This document shows positions 1 through 11,100 of a stretch of DNA of 64,000 bases, in pieces. The stretch is from Jaltomata sinuosa (lineage: Eukaryota; Streptophyta; Magnoliopsida; Solanales; Solanaceae). Location of the stretch: assembly GCA_003996215.1 (NCBI GenBank), contig QJPP01001735.1, positions 62,001 to 126,000 of the forward strand, read 5' to 3'. The position numbers were made by a program, and so were the translations under genes. The stretch's first letter is position 1; the number at the start of each line of letters is the position of its first letter. The notes under the pieces are model-generated. The model was not told the DNA's origin. It saw only the letters and a list, made by a program, of their open reading frames with translations, and did not search any database.

Positions 1-676
1 TCCATGTAGCTCACATGGTCTAATGTGGGTTATAATAAACTCTCGTATGTATGTTTTCAAGTTTTCTAAGCATTATGAACTCTCTTATGAACTATCATTT
101 TGAAGTTGGCTTTTGCCTTATGATTTGATTTCCATTATGATATCTCCTCATGGTCTTTACGATGCATGGGTTATGCCTAAACATATTTTAAAGCATGTTT
201 CGGTCTATTTATACATTGCTCACATACTTAGTACATTCCATAGTACTAACGCATATTGCGCTGTATCCTTTGATAATGCAGATTCAGGCATACCTTCTCA
301 GGTTCGTGGCTAGAGTTCTAGGCCACTCTCCCCAAGCTTCTTTGGTGAGTCCTCATAGTTCGAGGACTAGACTTTATTTCAGTTTTTATTCTTCTTTTAC
401 GTTTTAGATTTTTGAGTTAGTTGGGGTATTGTCCCATCAAGTATCTATGATAGTAGTAGAGGATTTTTAGACATATATGTTATGGGATGACTATTGAGTT
501 GTACTTCATATTTTACTCTATTTTATATGATTATGCTTCTTATTTGGATTCTCTTACGATGATTCTGCTATGTCTTATCCTTGTTTGCTTGAGAATCCTA
601 TGACCAAGGGTTAGCTTGAGATCATCGTGGTCTTGAGTCCCTTGTTATGTCTAGGGGGTAACCTCGGGGAGTGACA
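1..676 (+). repeat. 5' LTR (3' part) of chromovirus element A
   Basis: The first ~357 bases match 7157-7514, inside the downstream LTR of the same element, so this is the distal part of a 5' LTR whose start lies left of the window. The right end is placed at the GTGACA just before the primer-binding site. Joining this tail to the part seen at 5706-7514 gives an estimated full LTR of about 2.1 kb. No coding potential is credible here; the short ORFs are chance. Confidence 0.85.
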
Positions 677-680
677 AACT

Positions 681-692
681 TGGTATCAGAGC
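681..692 (+). other. Primer-binding site (tRNA-iMet type) of element A
   Basis: TGGTATCAGAGC lies four bases after the LTR end. It is the usual complement of the 3' end of initiator tRNA-Met in plant Ty3/gypsy and Ty1/copia elements and would prime minus-strand DNA synthesis. It fixes the plus orientation of element A. Confidence 0.9.
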
Positions 693-885
693 CTCAGGTT
701 CAGAAGTCCTAGGATATCTGAAAGCCGCATCGATTCGAGTATTTTTCATGTGTGTGAAGCGCGCCACATATATGAGAGGGAAGCTATGAGATATTTTAGG
801 AAAACTTCACTTCTTTCAAGATAATGTCGTGCGATAGATCTTAACTTTAATGTTCCTCTAATTCTTATCTTATGCATTTTAGACT

Positions 886-1978
886 ATACCTCCTCGACGT
901 GCTATGCTTCCCCGAGCCACTCAGAATGCTGCACCTCAAGTTTCGGTTCCCGACGTCATGAATGATGAGTTTAGGAATTCTATTCACTTGCTAGACCAGA
1001 CTTTTGCTACTCAAGCCAACCAACAGGCTCCTGCCCCCGCTCATCCTCAAGGTGGGGTAGCGGCCCGAGTTCGTGACTTTATCCGTATGAACCCGCCGGA
1101 GTTTTGGGATTCGAAAGTGAGTGAGGACTTGCTCAACTTTATTGATGAAGTGAAGAAGATCTTTGAGGTTTAGCAAGTGGTTGGAGTTGATTATGTTGAG
1201 CTTGCATCCTATCAACTCAAGGATATGGCTCACATTTGGTTCACACAATGGAAGGAGGCTAGGGTGAGGGATGCGATCCCCACGACTTAGGAGTGTTTTG
1301 AAATAGCTTTTCTTGATAGGTTCTTTCCCCGTGAGTTGAGGCAAGTGAAAGTGGAGGAATTTGTGAACTTGAGACAGGTTTCGATGTCGGTGCAATAGTA
1401 TAGTTTGAAGTTCACTCAGTTGTCTAGATATGCTCCTTCCATGGTAGTGGACTCGCGATCAAATGAGCAAGTTCATATATGGGGTTTCGAAGGTGGTGAA
1501 GAAAGAGTGTAGGTCTGCTTTGATGTTGAGTGACATGAACATTTCCTGACTCATGACTCATGCTCATCAGATTGAGGGTGACAAGCTTAGAGAGATGGCT
1601 AGGAAGAATATGGGGGTTAGATCCGAGGGATCAGGTTTTGGTCATCACAGGTCCGGAGGTAGACATCGCTCTTCTTTCCAGAAGAAGTCATCAAGATCCA
1701 TTCATTCTTCTGCTAGTGCTCCTACTCAGGCTTAGAAGCCTCGTTATGATCAGGCTGGTAGAGGATCTGGTTCCTATTCCCAGTCTCAGGGTAGTGTTAC
1801 TAAGGGAACTCCCTACCGAACTTGTGTAAACTGCGGGAAGAGTCATATTGGTGAGTGTTTGGCCAGTTTTGGTAGTTGTTTTGGATGTGGTCAGGCTGGG
1901 CATCGCATCAGGGATTGCCCTTCGTCTAAAAAGGGGCAGGGAGGTGGTAGGACTCAGTCTTCCCCAGCAGCTTGAGGA
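886..1978 (+). pseudogene. gag: gag pseudogene of element A
   Basis: Gag would form the virus-like particle and bind the element RNA. The frame opens at 886, where the expected ATG reads ATA (a G-to-A change), followed by Pro-Pro-Arg-Arg-Ala; the first surviving ATG is at 904. A Gag core (NPPEFWDSK...LLNFIDEVKKIF) ends at a TAG at 1171. Further stops (1288, 1396) and frame changes follow. The frame from 1553 to 1975 holds a single internal TAG (1733) and ends in two Cys-rich knuckles; the second, at 1877-1918, is a canonical CX2CX4HX4C (CFGCGQAGHRIRDC). Cannot make a full protein. Family assignment is firm from the neighbouring pol. Confidence 0.85.
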
Positions 1979-2089
1979 GGTAGACAAGCTCCGCAGGGCA
2001 TATCTTCTAGTTCTGGTGGTCAGCGCCAAAACCATCTATATTCTATGTCCTTCTGTGAGGATCATCAGAGTTCTCCAGATGTGGTTACC

Positions 2090-2440
2090 GGTATGTTGAA
2101 AGTCTTCTCTCTTTATGTGTATGCTTTGTTAGACCCCGGTGCCTCTTTATCTTTACTAACCCCTTATGTTGCTTGTAAGTTTTAGGTTCATCCTGAATTA
2201 CTTTTAGAACCCTTTCATGTTTCTACTCGTGTTGGTTAGTCAGTCCTAGCCGAAAGAGTCTACCGAAATTGCCCTATTTTAGTCCTTCATAGAGTCACTT
2301 CAACGGATTTGGTAGAGTTGGAGATGATTGATTTTGATGTTATTCTTGGTATGGACTGGTTGTATGTGTGTTATGCCTCAGTTGATTGCTGCACTCATGT
2401 TGTTAGTTTCTTCCTAATGCACCTGTCCTAAAATGACAAG
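2090..2440 (+). pseudogene. Retroviral aspartic protease remnant, element A
   Basis: The protease would cut the Gag-Pol polyprotein. The active-site loop reads LLDPGASLSLL, with the catalytic Asp at 2132-2134, and the flap/C-terminal part reads EMIDFDVILGMDWL near 2320-2355, as in Tekay/Del chromoviruses. In-frame stops are seen where the family has coding residues, for example the TAG before VHPEL near 2184. It lies between the Gag knuckles and the RT, as expected for a gypsy polyprotein. Confidence 0.8.
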
Positions 2441-2493
2441 GTAGTCCCTCTTCTTTAAAAGGTCGCTTCATATCCTATCTTAAGGCTAGGAAG

Positions 2494-3440
2494 ATGATTT
2501 CTAAGGGTTATGTCTATCACATAGTTTGGGTCATGGACACGGGTTTCGAAACCCGAACTCTTGAATCAATTCCTGTTGTAAATGCGTTTCCCGAAGTGTT
2601 TCCTGATGATTTGCCTGGAGTCCCTCCCGAGCAGGAGATTCACATTGGAATAGATCTTTTTCCGGATACGAAACCTATCTCTATTCCTCCTTATCAAATG
2701 GCCCCCGCAGAACCTAATGAGTTGAAAGATCAGTTGAAAGACTTGATTGATAAGGGTTTCATCAAGCCTAGTATTTCTCCTTGGGGTTCCCCAGTCTTGT
2801 TTGTTCTTTTATAATGTGTATTGATTACCGCCAATTGAACAAGGTCACAATCAAGAATAAGTATACCATTCCTAGGATTGATGACTTGTTCGTTGAGCTT
2901 CAGGGCGCTAGTTTCTTCACCAAAATCGACCTTAGATTTGGTTATCATCAGCTTTGAGTTCGGGAATCTGATTTCCTGAAGACAGCCTTCAGGACTCGGT
3001 ATGGTCATTATGAGTTTGTTGTTATATCTTTTGGTCTAACGAATGCTCCTGCAGCTTTTATGGATTTGATGAACCGTGTGTTCAAACAGTATTTGGATAT
3101 GTTTGTGAGTCTTTTCATTGATAATATCCTCATCTACTCTCGGAGTAAGGAGGAGCACGCAGATCACTTGAGGGTTGTATTGTAAACTCTCTAGGATAGG
3201 CAGTTGTTTGCTAAGTTTATCAAGTGTGAGTTCTGGATGCATTATGTTGCTTTTCTGGGTCACATTGTGACTGGTGATGGTATTCGGGTTGACTCTTAAA
3301 AGATTGAGATTGTAAAGAACTGGCCTAGACCCACTTCCCCATCCCATATTAGAAGCTTCTTGGGTTTGGCCAGTTACTATAGGAGGTTTGTGAAAGGTGT
3401 TTCTTCCCTTGCTTCCCCTTTGACAAGACTGACTCAGAAA
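2494..3440 (+). pseudogene. Reverse transcriptase remnant, element A (FIDN instead of FIDD)
   Basis: The N-terminal part (VFPEVFPDDLPGVPP, then PPYQMAPAE and FIKPSISPWGSPVLF) is open to 2814, where the frame shifts; the fingers and palm continue in another frame (MCIDYRQLNKVTI, KIDLRFGYHQL, YGHYEFVVISFGLTNAPAAF). The catalytic motif, normally Y/F-x-D-D, reads F-I-D-N at 3114-3125, so one metal-binding Asp is lost. Stops are also seen near 2956, 3182 and 3297. The thumb/connection follows (FLGLASYYRRFVKGVSSLASPL). Polymerase activity is not possible. Confidence 0.9.
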
Positions 3441-3900
3441 AAGGTTAAGTTTTAGTAGTCTGACCCTTGTGAGAAAAGCTTTTAGGAATTGAAGACTAGA
3501 TTGACCACCGCTCCAGTGTTAGCTCTACCCGAGGGCTTAGATGATTTTGTTGTGTATTGTGATGCTTATCGGATTGGTTTGGGTTGTTTTTTGATGCAGC
3601 ATGGTAAGGTGATGGCTTATGCTTTTAGACAACTTAAAACTCATGAGAAGAACTACCCTACTCATGATCTTGAGCTAGCGGGCGTGTTTTTATTTTGAAG
3701 ATTTTGAGACAGTACTTGTATGGTGTGCATGTGGATGTGTTTACGGATCACAAGAGCCTTCAATATGTGTTCACTCAAAAGGAGTTGAATTTATGACAAA
3801 GGAGATGGCTTGAGCTTCTTAAGGATTATGATATGAGTGTGTTTTACCATCTGGGTAAGGCTAATGGTGTGGCGGATGCTTTGAATTGGTTGTCCATAGG
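3441..3900 (+). pseudogene. RNase H remnant, element A
   Basis: This segment would remove the RNA strand of the hybrid during reverse transcription. Seen: FVVYCDAYRIGLGCFLMQ (the family usually has DAS at this site), then AYAFRQLKTHEKNYPTHDLEL, and, after a stop and frame change near 3698, remains of the DHKSLQYVFTQKELN block around 3747-3795 and of the GKANGVADAL block near 3855-3880. Two adjacent TAG codons at 3453-3458 and one at 3483-3485 replace residues that the family has as Gln, Trp and Gln. Confidence 0.85.
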
Positions 3901-4099
3901 AAGTGTAACTTCTATTGAAGATGGAAAGAAGGAATTGGTTAAAGAAGTTCATAGGCTTGCTCAGTTGGGAGTTTGCCTTATGGACTCGACCGAAGGTGGT
4001 GTGATTGTGACTAATGGTGCAGAATCATCCTTGGTGGCTGAGGTAAAATCCAAGCAAGACCAAGATCCCGTTCTACTTCAGCTTAAAGATGCAGTTCGT

Positions 4100-5060
4100 T
4101 AGCAAAGGGTTGAGGTTTTCTTCCAAGGGGGAGATGGTGTGCTTCTTTATCAGGGTCACTTATGTGTGCCAGATATTAATGGGTTGAGACAATAGATTTT
4201 GGTTGAGGCTCAAAGTTCTAGATACTCCATTCATTCGGGTGCCACTAAGATGTACTGTGATCTATGGGAAGTCTTTTGGTGGAGTGGTATGAAGAAGGAC
4301 ATAGCCGAGTTTATGGCTAAATATCCCAATTGTCAGCAGGTCAAGGTGGAACATCAAAGGCCAGGTGGCATGCTTCAAGATATTGACCTTCCCACTTGGA
4401 AATGGGAAGTAATTAATATGGACTTTATTGCGAGTTGGCCTCGTACTCGGAGTCAACATGATTCAATTTGGGTGATTGTTGACCGTATGACTAAGTCATC
4501 CCATTTCTTGGTTGTTAAGACTACATATACAGCGGATGATTATGCCAGACACTACATTCGGGAGATAGTCCAATTGCATGGGGTCCCTTTGTCTATCATT
4601 TCTGATAGAGGTCCTCAATATATATCTCAATTTTTAAAGTCGTTTCAGAAAGGTCTTGGTACCAAGGTGATGCTTAGCACAACTTTTCATCCTCAGACAG
4701 ATGGCCAGGCAGAGTGTACTATTCAGACTTTGGAGGATTTGTTGAGGGCGTGTGTGATTGATTTCAAAGGTAATTTGGATGCTCACTTACCTCTTATCGA
4801 GTTTTCCAACAACAACTTTCACTCTAGCATCCAGATGGCTCCGTATGAAGAATTTTTTTGTTGGAGGTGTAGATCTCCTATTGGTTGGTTCGAGGTTGGT
4901 GAGGCAGCCTTGATTGGTCCATATTCTGTGCATGAGACCATGGAGAGAGTTCAGCTTATTCGGGATATGTTAATGACCCCTCAAAGTAGATAAAAATCGT
5001 ATGCAGATGTGAGGAGGAGGGAGTTGGAATTTGAAGTTAATGATTAGGTTTTCCGTTAGG
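4100..5060 (+). pseudogene. Integrase remnant, element A (catalytic triad kept)
   Basis: The core is open from 4199 to 4993. The N-terminal zinc finger is damaged: the first His and first Cys are replaced (AQSSRYSIHSG, AKYPNCQQ) and a TAG precedes 4199. The DDE catalytic residues are kept: Asp 4421-4423 (NMDFIAS), Asp 4604-4606 (SDRGPQY) and Glu 4712-4714 (GQAE), with the D35E spacing intact. The end of the core (RCRSPIGWFEVGEAALIGP) runs into a stop at 4991, followed by stops in the linker near 5045 and 5057. This is the best-preserved domain of element A, but the polyprotein is broken on both sides. Confidence 0.9.
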
Positions 5061-5068
5061 TTTCACCC

Positions 5069-5473
5069 ATGAAGGGTGTGATGAGGTTTGGCAAGAAAGG
5101 AAAGCTTAGTCCCTATTTTGTAGGTCCTTATCGGATTTTGAGGAGAATTGGTAGTGTTGCCTATGAGTTGGACTTGCCAACGGAGTTGGAAGCGGTTCAT
5201 CCAGTTTTTCATATTTCCTTGTTAAAAAAGTGTGTTGGTGATCCGACATTGATTGTTCCTTTGGAAGGTGTGGGTGTGAAGTATAGTCTCACTTATGAGG
5301 AGGTTCCCATGGAGATCCTTGATCGTCAGATTCGGAGGTTGAGGAATAAAGAAGTCGCTTTGGTGAAAGTCCTTTAGAGGAATCAGCTTGTTGAGGGTGC
5401 TACTTGGGAAGCGGAAGACGCCATGAAGGCCAAATATCCTAATACCTTTCCTTCGGACTCAATTCCAGCTTGA
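5069..5473 (+). pseudogene. Integrase C-terminus and chromodomain, element A
   Basis: Open from 5069 to 5374 in the usual order: MKGVMRFGKKGKLSPYFVGP (the GPY/F module), YELDLPTELEAVHPVFHISL, then a chromodomain beginning EVPMEILDRQIRRLRNKEVA. The chromodomain is cut by TAG at 5375-5377 exactly where the family has Trp, and continues in frame (RNQLVEGATWEAEDAM...) to a stop at 5471-5473. Chromodomains steer integration to marked chromatin and define chromoviruses; the arrangement fits the Tekay/Del group. Confidence 0.9.
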
Positions 5474-5694
5474 GGTACTAGTTACTTCCTTAGTATGTCC
5501 CTCCAATTCTATTCCACCAGTTTCTCTTACGATCCTAGTATGTATGCATGTTTTATAAAACTAGTTTATTATGTTTTAAGTTGGGAAGTTCATTTTCATG
5601 ATGATTCCTATGATTTCTATGTTTTGATGTTTGGTTGGGCTGTTTTCTCCACAGTTTTTCCCTGTTTATTCTTCATTCGAGGATGAACGATCCC
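5474..5694 (+). other. Untranslated spacer between pol and PPT, element A
   Basis: About 220 bases between the pol stop and the polypurine tract. The short ORFs here (for example 5495-5686) have no recognisable domain and I treat them as chance. Confidence 0.6.
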
Positions 5695-5705
5695 AAGGGG
5701 GAGAT
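5695..5705 (+). other. Polypurine tract, element A
   Basis: AAGGGGGAGAT lies directly before the 3' LTR, where plus-strand DNA synthesis would be primed. Confidence 0.85.
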
Positions 5706-7514
5706 ATTTTAACACCCCGGGAACGTATCCAGCTTTTAAACTCAGACTTGCAGAAAATTTTGGACTTCCAGGGACCACGGGTCAAGTCCATGAGTTGTGG
5801 AAGGTTCCACTAGTCGTGAAGGTGACTTGTGATCCCAGTCCTGCAGACTGACCTAAGTACTGACAACCACGAGTCACTTCCATGACTCATAGAAGATTAT
5901 ACGAGTCATTCTGTTGACTCGTGAAAACTGATCAGAGGTTAGTCGTTTTCCCTGAGTTCCATAATTAGGTTCTACGACAGGTGGAAGCTTTCACGAGTTG
6001 TCCTGTTGAGTCGTGGGAGGCCTTCTTCAGGTTGAATTTTCAAGCAGTTTCCATGATAGGGAAACCACGAGTCGTGGAAAGGTTAACGAGTCGTAGACTA
6101 CACTCGTGGTCACTGAAGTTTACTATATTCCATCTTTTTCCCAATTAATTCCCAGAGGCATTTTGGTCATTTCTCACCCTATTTTGTATTAAGTGAAGTC
6201 GTTTTGACTACTTTTAGAAGGGTTTTCACCCATATTATCCTAGGTCTATCTTAAGCTCCTCATTCTTCACTCAAAAGAGAAAGTTTCTCTCGAGCTCAAG
6301 TCTCCAAGCTCCAAAGCAAGTCTCCTAATCTTTTCCATTGGAGTGGGTAACCTTCCACCAAGGTATGTGGGTCTTTAACAATGGGTTCCTTTCACCCTTG
6401 TGCCAAAAATCCCCAATTCTTATATTGAACCATGAACTTATGAAATTAGGGTTTCGATCCAAACTTCGGGGAAAGCTTATGAAATCAGTTCATATGTTTA
6501 AATTCATGGTTTCATATTGATTACTCATGATTTGATTATGATTTCCTTATTAATTTTGAAACCCCAAGCATGAAAGTTGATTTCTAGCATGAACCCATGA
6601 AATTGCATGTTTTCAAGAGAAAGTTGGCATGATTAGATATCATGGCCTTTATATATTTATGAAATAGCATGCCTAATTCTTCAAGTATGATATTAGAAAG
6701 AAAAGCATGTTTTAGATTATGGCTATGCTAAGCCTCATGAACTATGTTATGAAAGTTGCATGATACCCGATGTGTTTTTATGCTTTACGAACTATAATAT
6801 GAAAGATGCATGATACTCAATGTGTTTTCATGCTTTAAGGATAAGATTTGGCATGAGAGTATGCCCTATGATATGATTATGAGCTATCTGTATGCATGTT
6901 TTGGGAGTAGTATTTAGCACCGAGTAGGACGGGGTGAGATTTCCCTTATTCCCAGAAACTACGTTGCCAGCGTAGGTTATGAAATGAAATGTGTCGTAAA
7001 GGCTTACAAGAGTGGATCCACGTCTTAACGAATGGTGTCCTTGCCTGAGCGGGGCATAGGACAGCTTCTCCAACTAGGGTTATACAGTTGGAGACGGTGA
7101 CTTGTTCCTTGGCATAGTTCTAAGTCAGCTTTGTAAACTAGGGTCAGATAGTTAGATTCTATGTAGCTCACATGGTCTCGTGTCAGTTATAAGAAACTCC
7201 CGTATGTATGTTTTCAAGTTTTCTAAGCATTATGAACTCTCTTATGAACTATTATTTTGAAGTTGGCTTTTGCCTTATGATTTGATTTCCATTATGATAT
7301 CTCCTCATGATCTTTACTACGCATGGGTTAATCCTAACCACATTTTAAAGCATGTTTCGCTCTACTTATGCATTGCTCACATACATAGTACATTGCATAG
7401 TAGTAACGCATATTGCACTGCATCCTTTGATGATGCACATTCAGGCATACCTTCTCAGGTTTGTGGCTAGAGTTTTAGGCCACTCCCCTCAAGCATCTTT
7501 GGTGAGTCCTCATC
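5706..7514 (+). repeat. 3' LTR of element A, truncated at its 3' end
   Basis: Starts ATTTTAACACCCC after the PPT (its inverted relative has TGTAACACCCC at the same point). 7157-7514 matches window positions 1-357; the last ~320 bases of the LTR are missing. From 5775 to 6115 it carries an array of CACGAGTCGTGG-like words, followed by a TATA-like stretch near 6121-6130. Short ORFs inside (such as 6338-6520) are not credible genes. Confidence 0.85.
5775..6115 (+). repeat. Near-palindromic word array in LTR A (CACGAGTCGTGG type)
   Basis: Many variants of the self-complementary word CCACGAGTCGTGG: near 5776, 5790, 5812, 5866, 5898, 5919, 6016, 6066 and 6090. Some read as the word, others as one half. 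The array lies 70-410 bases from the LTR start and just before a TATA-like stretch. Equivalent arrays with other words occur in other LTR families of this window. Confidence 0.7.
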
Positions 7515-8745
7515 ACTCGGTGCTAAATACTACTCCTAAAACATAACATGAGGCTCACATACATGTGAGATATCTAGATGTCAAATCTTGTTCTTAACAT
7601 ATTCATAACTTGAATATTCATACTACTCACTAACCTTGTTTAAATGATTCATGAGCATTGATGGTACATCGGGTGTCTTGTATTTCATAGTAATTCATAT
7701 CATAAAAACATGCATGGCACTAGTTAAATTTCAAAATCACATGCTCTTTCATAAATATAGGAACTAGGCATGCACTTGCTTGAAATTCATGAAATCATGG
7801 TATCAAATACTCCAATTTGATTAAATCAATCCATGCAAGCAAAATTTACTATGCTTAGCCTTCAATACATGAAATAGGAGTTCACTTATAAAAACCCATG
7901 CAAAATCATACAATTTAGTACTAGATTTCATAGTAGAATCCTGAGAAAGCAAATTATAGAAAAACCCAAATGAATTGGGTAAGAACCCTAATTTGAAATT
8001 CATGAAAATTTATATAACCATTGGGGGGTTCGGTAATAAGGGTGAAAGAACCCTTATTGAATACCCACATACTTAAATTGAAGCTTTTCTTATCCAAGGA
8101 TGAAATGAATGGAGGCTTGAAGATGAACCTTTAGCTTAGAGCTTGGAACTTGGGAGAATGGAGACCCTTTCTTATTTTGGATTGAATGAGAGCTTAAGGG
8201 AAAATACTTAGGCTAATTAAAGTTAAAACCCTTCTAGAATTGACCAAAACAACCTCACATAGGGGTTAAGAGGGTGGATAATTACAAAAATATCCCTGGA
8301 TAAAAGATAGGAAAAATAGATTAAAAATCTCTGCTTCCGGTTCCACGAACCCTTTCCATGGACCATAGATGGAACTGCAGCTTATGGATTGGATTTGTGG
8401 TTTTTGAGCCCAAAATACAAGTCGTGGGACATTTTCCATGTGTTAACAATACAGCTAGTGGAATCACCCACGAGTCGTAGAACCATTTGTGGTTCATTGG
8501 GAAACTTACTACCCTCAGTATGAGTTCTACGAGTTAGTTCCACGACCCGTGGAACCATCCATGAACTGTCAAACTCACTCGTGGTTCTCAGATAATAGGA
8601 TAGTCTATAGGAATGGTTTCATTAGTCCTTTCCATGACTCATGGTTTAGTCCATGGTTCGTGGACTTGATTCGTGATTACTGGAAGTTATGAATTTTGCA
8701 GAGTTTCTAAGTTTAAAAGTTGTTTCAAATTCTGGGGTGTTACAT
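7515..8745 (-). repeat. Inverted LTR fragment related to LTR A
   Basis: The reverse complement begins TGTAACACCCC at 8745 and follows 5706-6930 of LTR A in order. The left edge is clearest: 7515-7545 is the near-exact reverse complement of about 6898-6928. Divergence over the body is visible, so this is a different insertion or subfamily rather than a fresh inversion of the neighbour. It is truncated at the join with LTR A. The word array is at 8336-8690. Confidence 0.8.
8336..8690 (-). repeat. Near-palindromic word array in the inverted LTR
   Basis: Words such as CCACGAGTCGTAG, CCACGACCCGTGGAACC and CCATGGTTCGTGG recur, matching the array of LTR A in kind and place but differing in exact spacing and number. 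Confidence 0.65.
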
Positions 8746-9787
8746 TGTGATCGGGACCGAGCATGAGCTGCTAACCAAGTTCTTGAAACTTAAACCTATA
8801 ACATTTCGTGGTATAGACAAGGAGGATGCCTTTGAGTTTATTCTGGACTGCTATGAGAGCCTACATATGTTTGGCATTGTGCAATAACACAGGGTAGAAT
8901 TTGTTACCCTTCAGCTACAGCGTGATGCCAAGCAGTGGTGGAGGGCTTATGTTGAGTGTTGATCTTTAGTCTTGCCTCTGATGAATTAGGCTCAATTTCA
9001 TGCTATATTCTTAGAGAAATATGTGCCTCACACTCTGAGTGATCATAAGAAGGATGAGTTTCTGGCCGTTGAGTAGGGTAATATGTCTATTTAAGCCTAG
9101 GAGGCTAAATTTCATGCCTTGTCATGTTATGCTACACATCTTCTATGTATTAAGGAGGGGCGGATTCATATGTATATTTAAGGTCTAAATACTGAGTTGC
9201 ATATCTTGTATGTTCATATGACCTCGACAGGTAAGTGCTCTAATAAGGTGACTGACTATGTGAAGAAACAGGAGGGGGTCGACAGGTTGGGCAAGCTAAG
9301 GTGTTAGCTAAGAAGTCCCGAAATAAGGGTAGCTTTAGTGGTTCTTACTCAATGGGTCACAGTCAGAGGGTTTATTTGGCCTGTCCTATTCAGTCTGACA
9401 TGCTAGCTTCTGCAGGTGGTCTTTCCAGGAGCTAGTCAGCAGTTTTCAGCTCCTAGAGGCCAGGTGGCTTCTTATACTTTTACTAGCAGGCCTTCTCTTG
9501 ACCATTGTTGTTTCCATTGCTGTGATATAGGTCACTTCAAGAGGGAATGACCTCATAAACAGGCAAGAAATCAAGCTCAGCGGTAGACTAAGGTTATGGT
9601 TTTGATGGGTGGAGGTGGCAATGGCAGGGGTCATCCACAGGGTGGGCGAGATAATTTTCATGGAGTCTGTCGGAATAATGGAATGGTAACACGGGTAGAG
9701 GAGTATCATCTAGCCAAAGAGTTGCTCGGATTTATCACAGGACCCATTGTTATGCCTTCCCAGGGAAATTTGAGGCCGAGGCATTGA
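8746..9787 (+). pseudogene. gag: gag pseudogene of gypsy element B (5' truncated)
   Basis: No LTR or PBS precedes it; the reading starts at the join with the inverted LTR. Recognisable Gag core: FLKLKPITFRGIDKEDAFEFI, then VTLQLQRDAKQWWRAYVE, and FLEKYVPHTLSDHKKDEFLAVE. Stops interrupt it (near 8886, 8959, 9076, 9094). The zinc knuckle near 9508-9552 reads CCFHCCDIGHFKRE followed by TGA where the last Cys of CX2CX4HX4C should be. A short open stretch, 9596-9787, follows. Nonfunctional. Confidence 0.8.
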
Positions 9788-10383
9788 ATGGTGTGATAAC
9801 AGGTACAATCCTAGTCTATAGCAGGAAAGCTTCTGAATTATTTGACCCAGGATCCACATATTCTTATGTATTTGTAAATTTTGCCTTGCGTCTAGATTGG
9901 GTTTGTGATGTCCTTGATTCCCCAATTCATGTTTCTACCTTGGTCGGTGAGTCAGTGGTAGTAACCCATGTGTATTGTACTTGTTCTATGTTGTTCGTTG
10001 GGTTGAAGACTTGGGTAGATTTGGTTACTGTAGATATGTTGGATTTTGATGAATATTTGGGTTTGACTTGGCTGTCTCCGTATAATGTTGTGTTAAATTA
10101 TAATTCTATGATAGTAACTCTAGACATTTCAGGTAAGGATAGACTTGAGTGGAAAGGTGTGTATATGCCTAAGCTAACTAAGATTATATCCTTTGTTCGG
10201 GCTAGGATATTTGTGGGGAAAAGTTGTTCAACCTTCTTGGATCATTTTCGGGATGTTAGTGTGGAGTCTCCTTTGACTGAGTTAGTTCTAGTGGTTTCTG
10301 AATTTCAGGAGGTGTTTCCAGCAGATTTTCCTGGCATGCCTCCGGATAGGGAAATTGATTTTTTGCATAGATTTGGAGTCTGA
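9784..10383 (+). pseudogene. Protease to RT N-terminus, element B
   Basis: A 199-codon open stretch. It starts in the protease (SELFDPGSTYSYVFVNFA; catalytic Asp at 9844-9846), has the protease end (VDMLDFDEYLGLTWLSPYNVVLN) and runs into the RT entry (VSEFQEVFPADFPGMPPDREIDF). A frame change near 10380 then moves the RT into another frame. The domain order is that of a chromovirus polyprotein. Confidence 0.85.
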
Positions 10384-11100
10384 CACTCGTCTAATCTCTA
10401 TTCCTCCTTATCATATGGCTCTGATAGAGTAGAGGGAACTTAAGACTCAGTTTAAGGAACTTTTAGATAAGTGATTTATTCGTCCTAGTGCTTCACCTTG
10501 GGGTGCTCTTGTCTTGTTTGTGAAAAAGAAGGATGGCAGTATGAGGATGTGTATAGACTACATGCAACTGAACAAGGTCACCATCCAAAATAAGTATCCT
10601 TTACCCCTTATAGTTGACCTTTTTGATCATTTGCGGGGTGCTTTCGTGGTTTCAAAAATTGACTTGAGATCAGGGTACCATCAACTAAAGATTAGGCCTG
10701 AGGATATACCTAAGACGACATTCTAGACTTGGTATGGGCACTATGAGTTCCTGGTAATATCGTATGGGTTGACCATTGCGCCAGTGACTTTCATGAGTTT
10801 GATAAATTGTGTCTTTAAGTCATTTCTTGATTCATTCATAATTTTGTTAAATGATGACATTCTTAACTACTTCAAGAGTAAGGAGGAGCATGCAAAGCAT
10901 CTTTGCATCGTTCTTGGAATATTGAGGCACCAGAAATTGTATGCCAAGTTTTCAAAGTGTGAGTTTTGGTTGTCTTCAGTTTCTTTCTTAGGGTATGTGG
11001 TTTCTGAAAAGGGGGTGATGGTGGATCCCCAAAAGATTAAGGCAGTTAAGATTTAGGTCCGTCCTAGAACAACGACTGAGGTTAGGAGTTTTCATGGACG
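10384..11100 (+). pseudogene. Reverse transcriptase, element B
   Basis: From about 10400 RT, RNase H and integrase share one frame to about 12810, broken only by stop codons. RT motifs seen: LFVKKKDGSMRMCIDYMQLNKV, KIDLRSGYHQLKIRPEDIPKT, then TAG at 10724, then YGHYEFLVISYGLTIAPVTF. The catalytic motif keeps both Asp residues (L-N-D-D near 10852-10863), with Asn replacing the aromatic/hydrophobic neighbour. A second TAG is at 11054. Confidence 0.9.
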
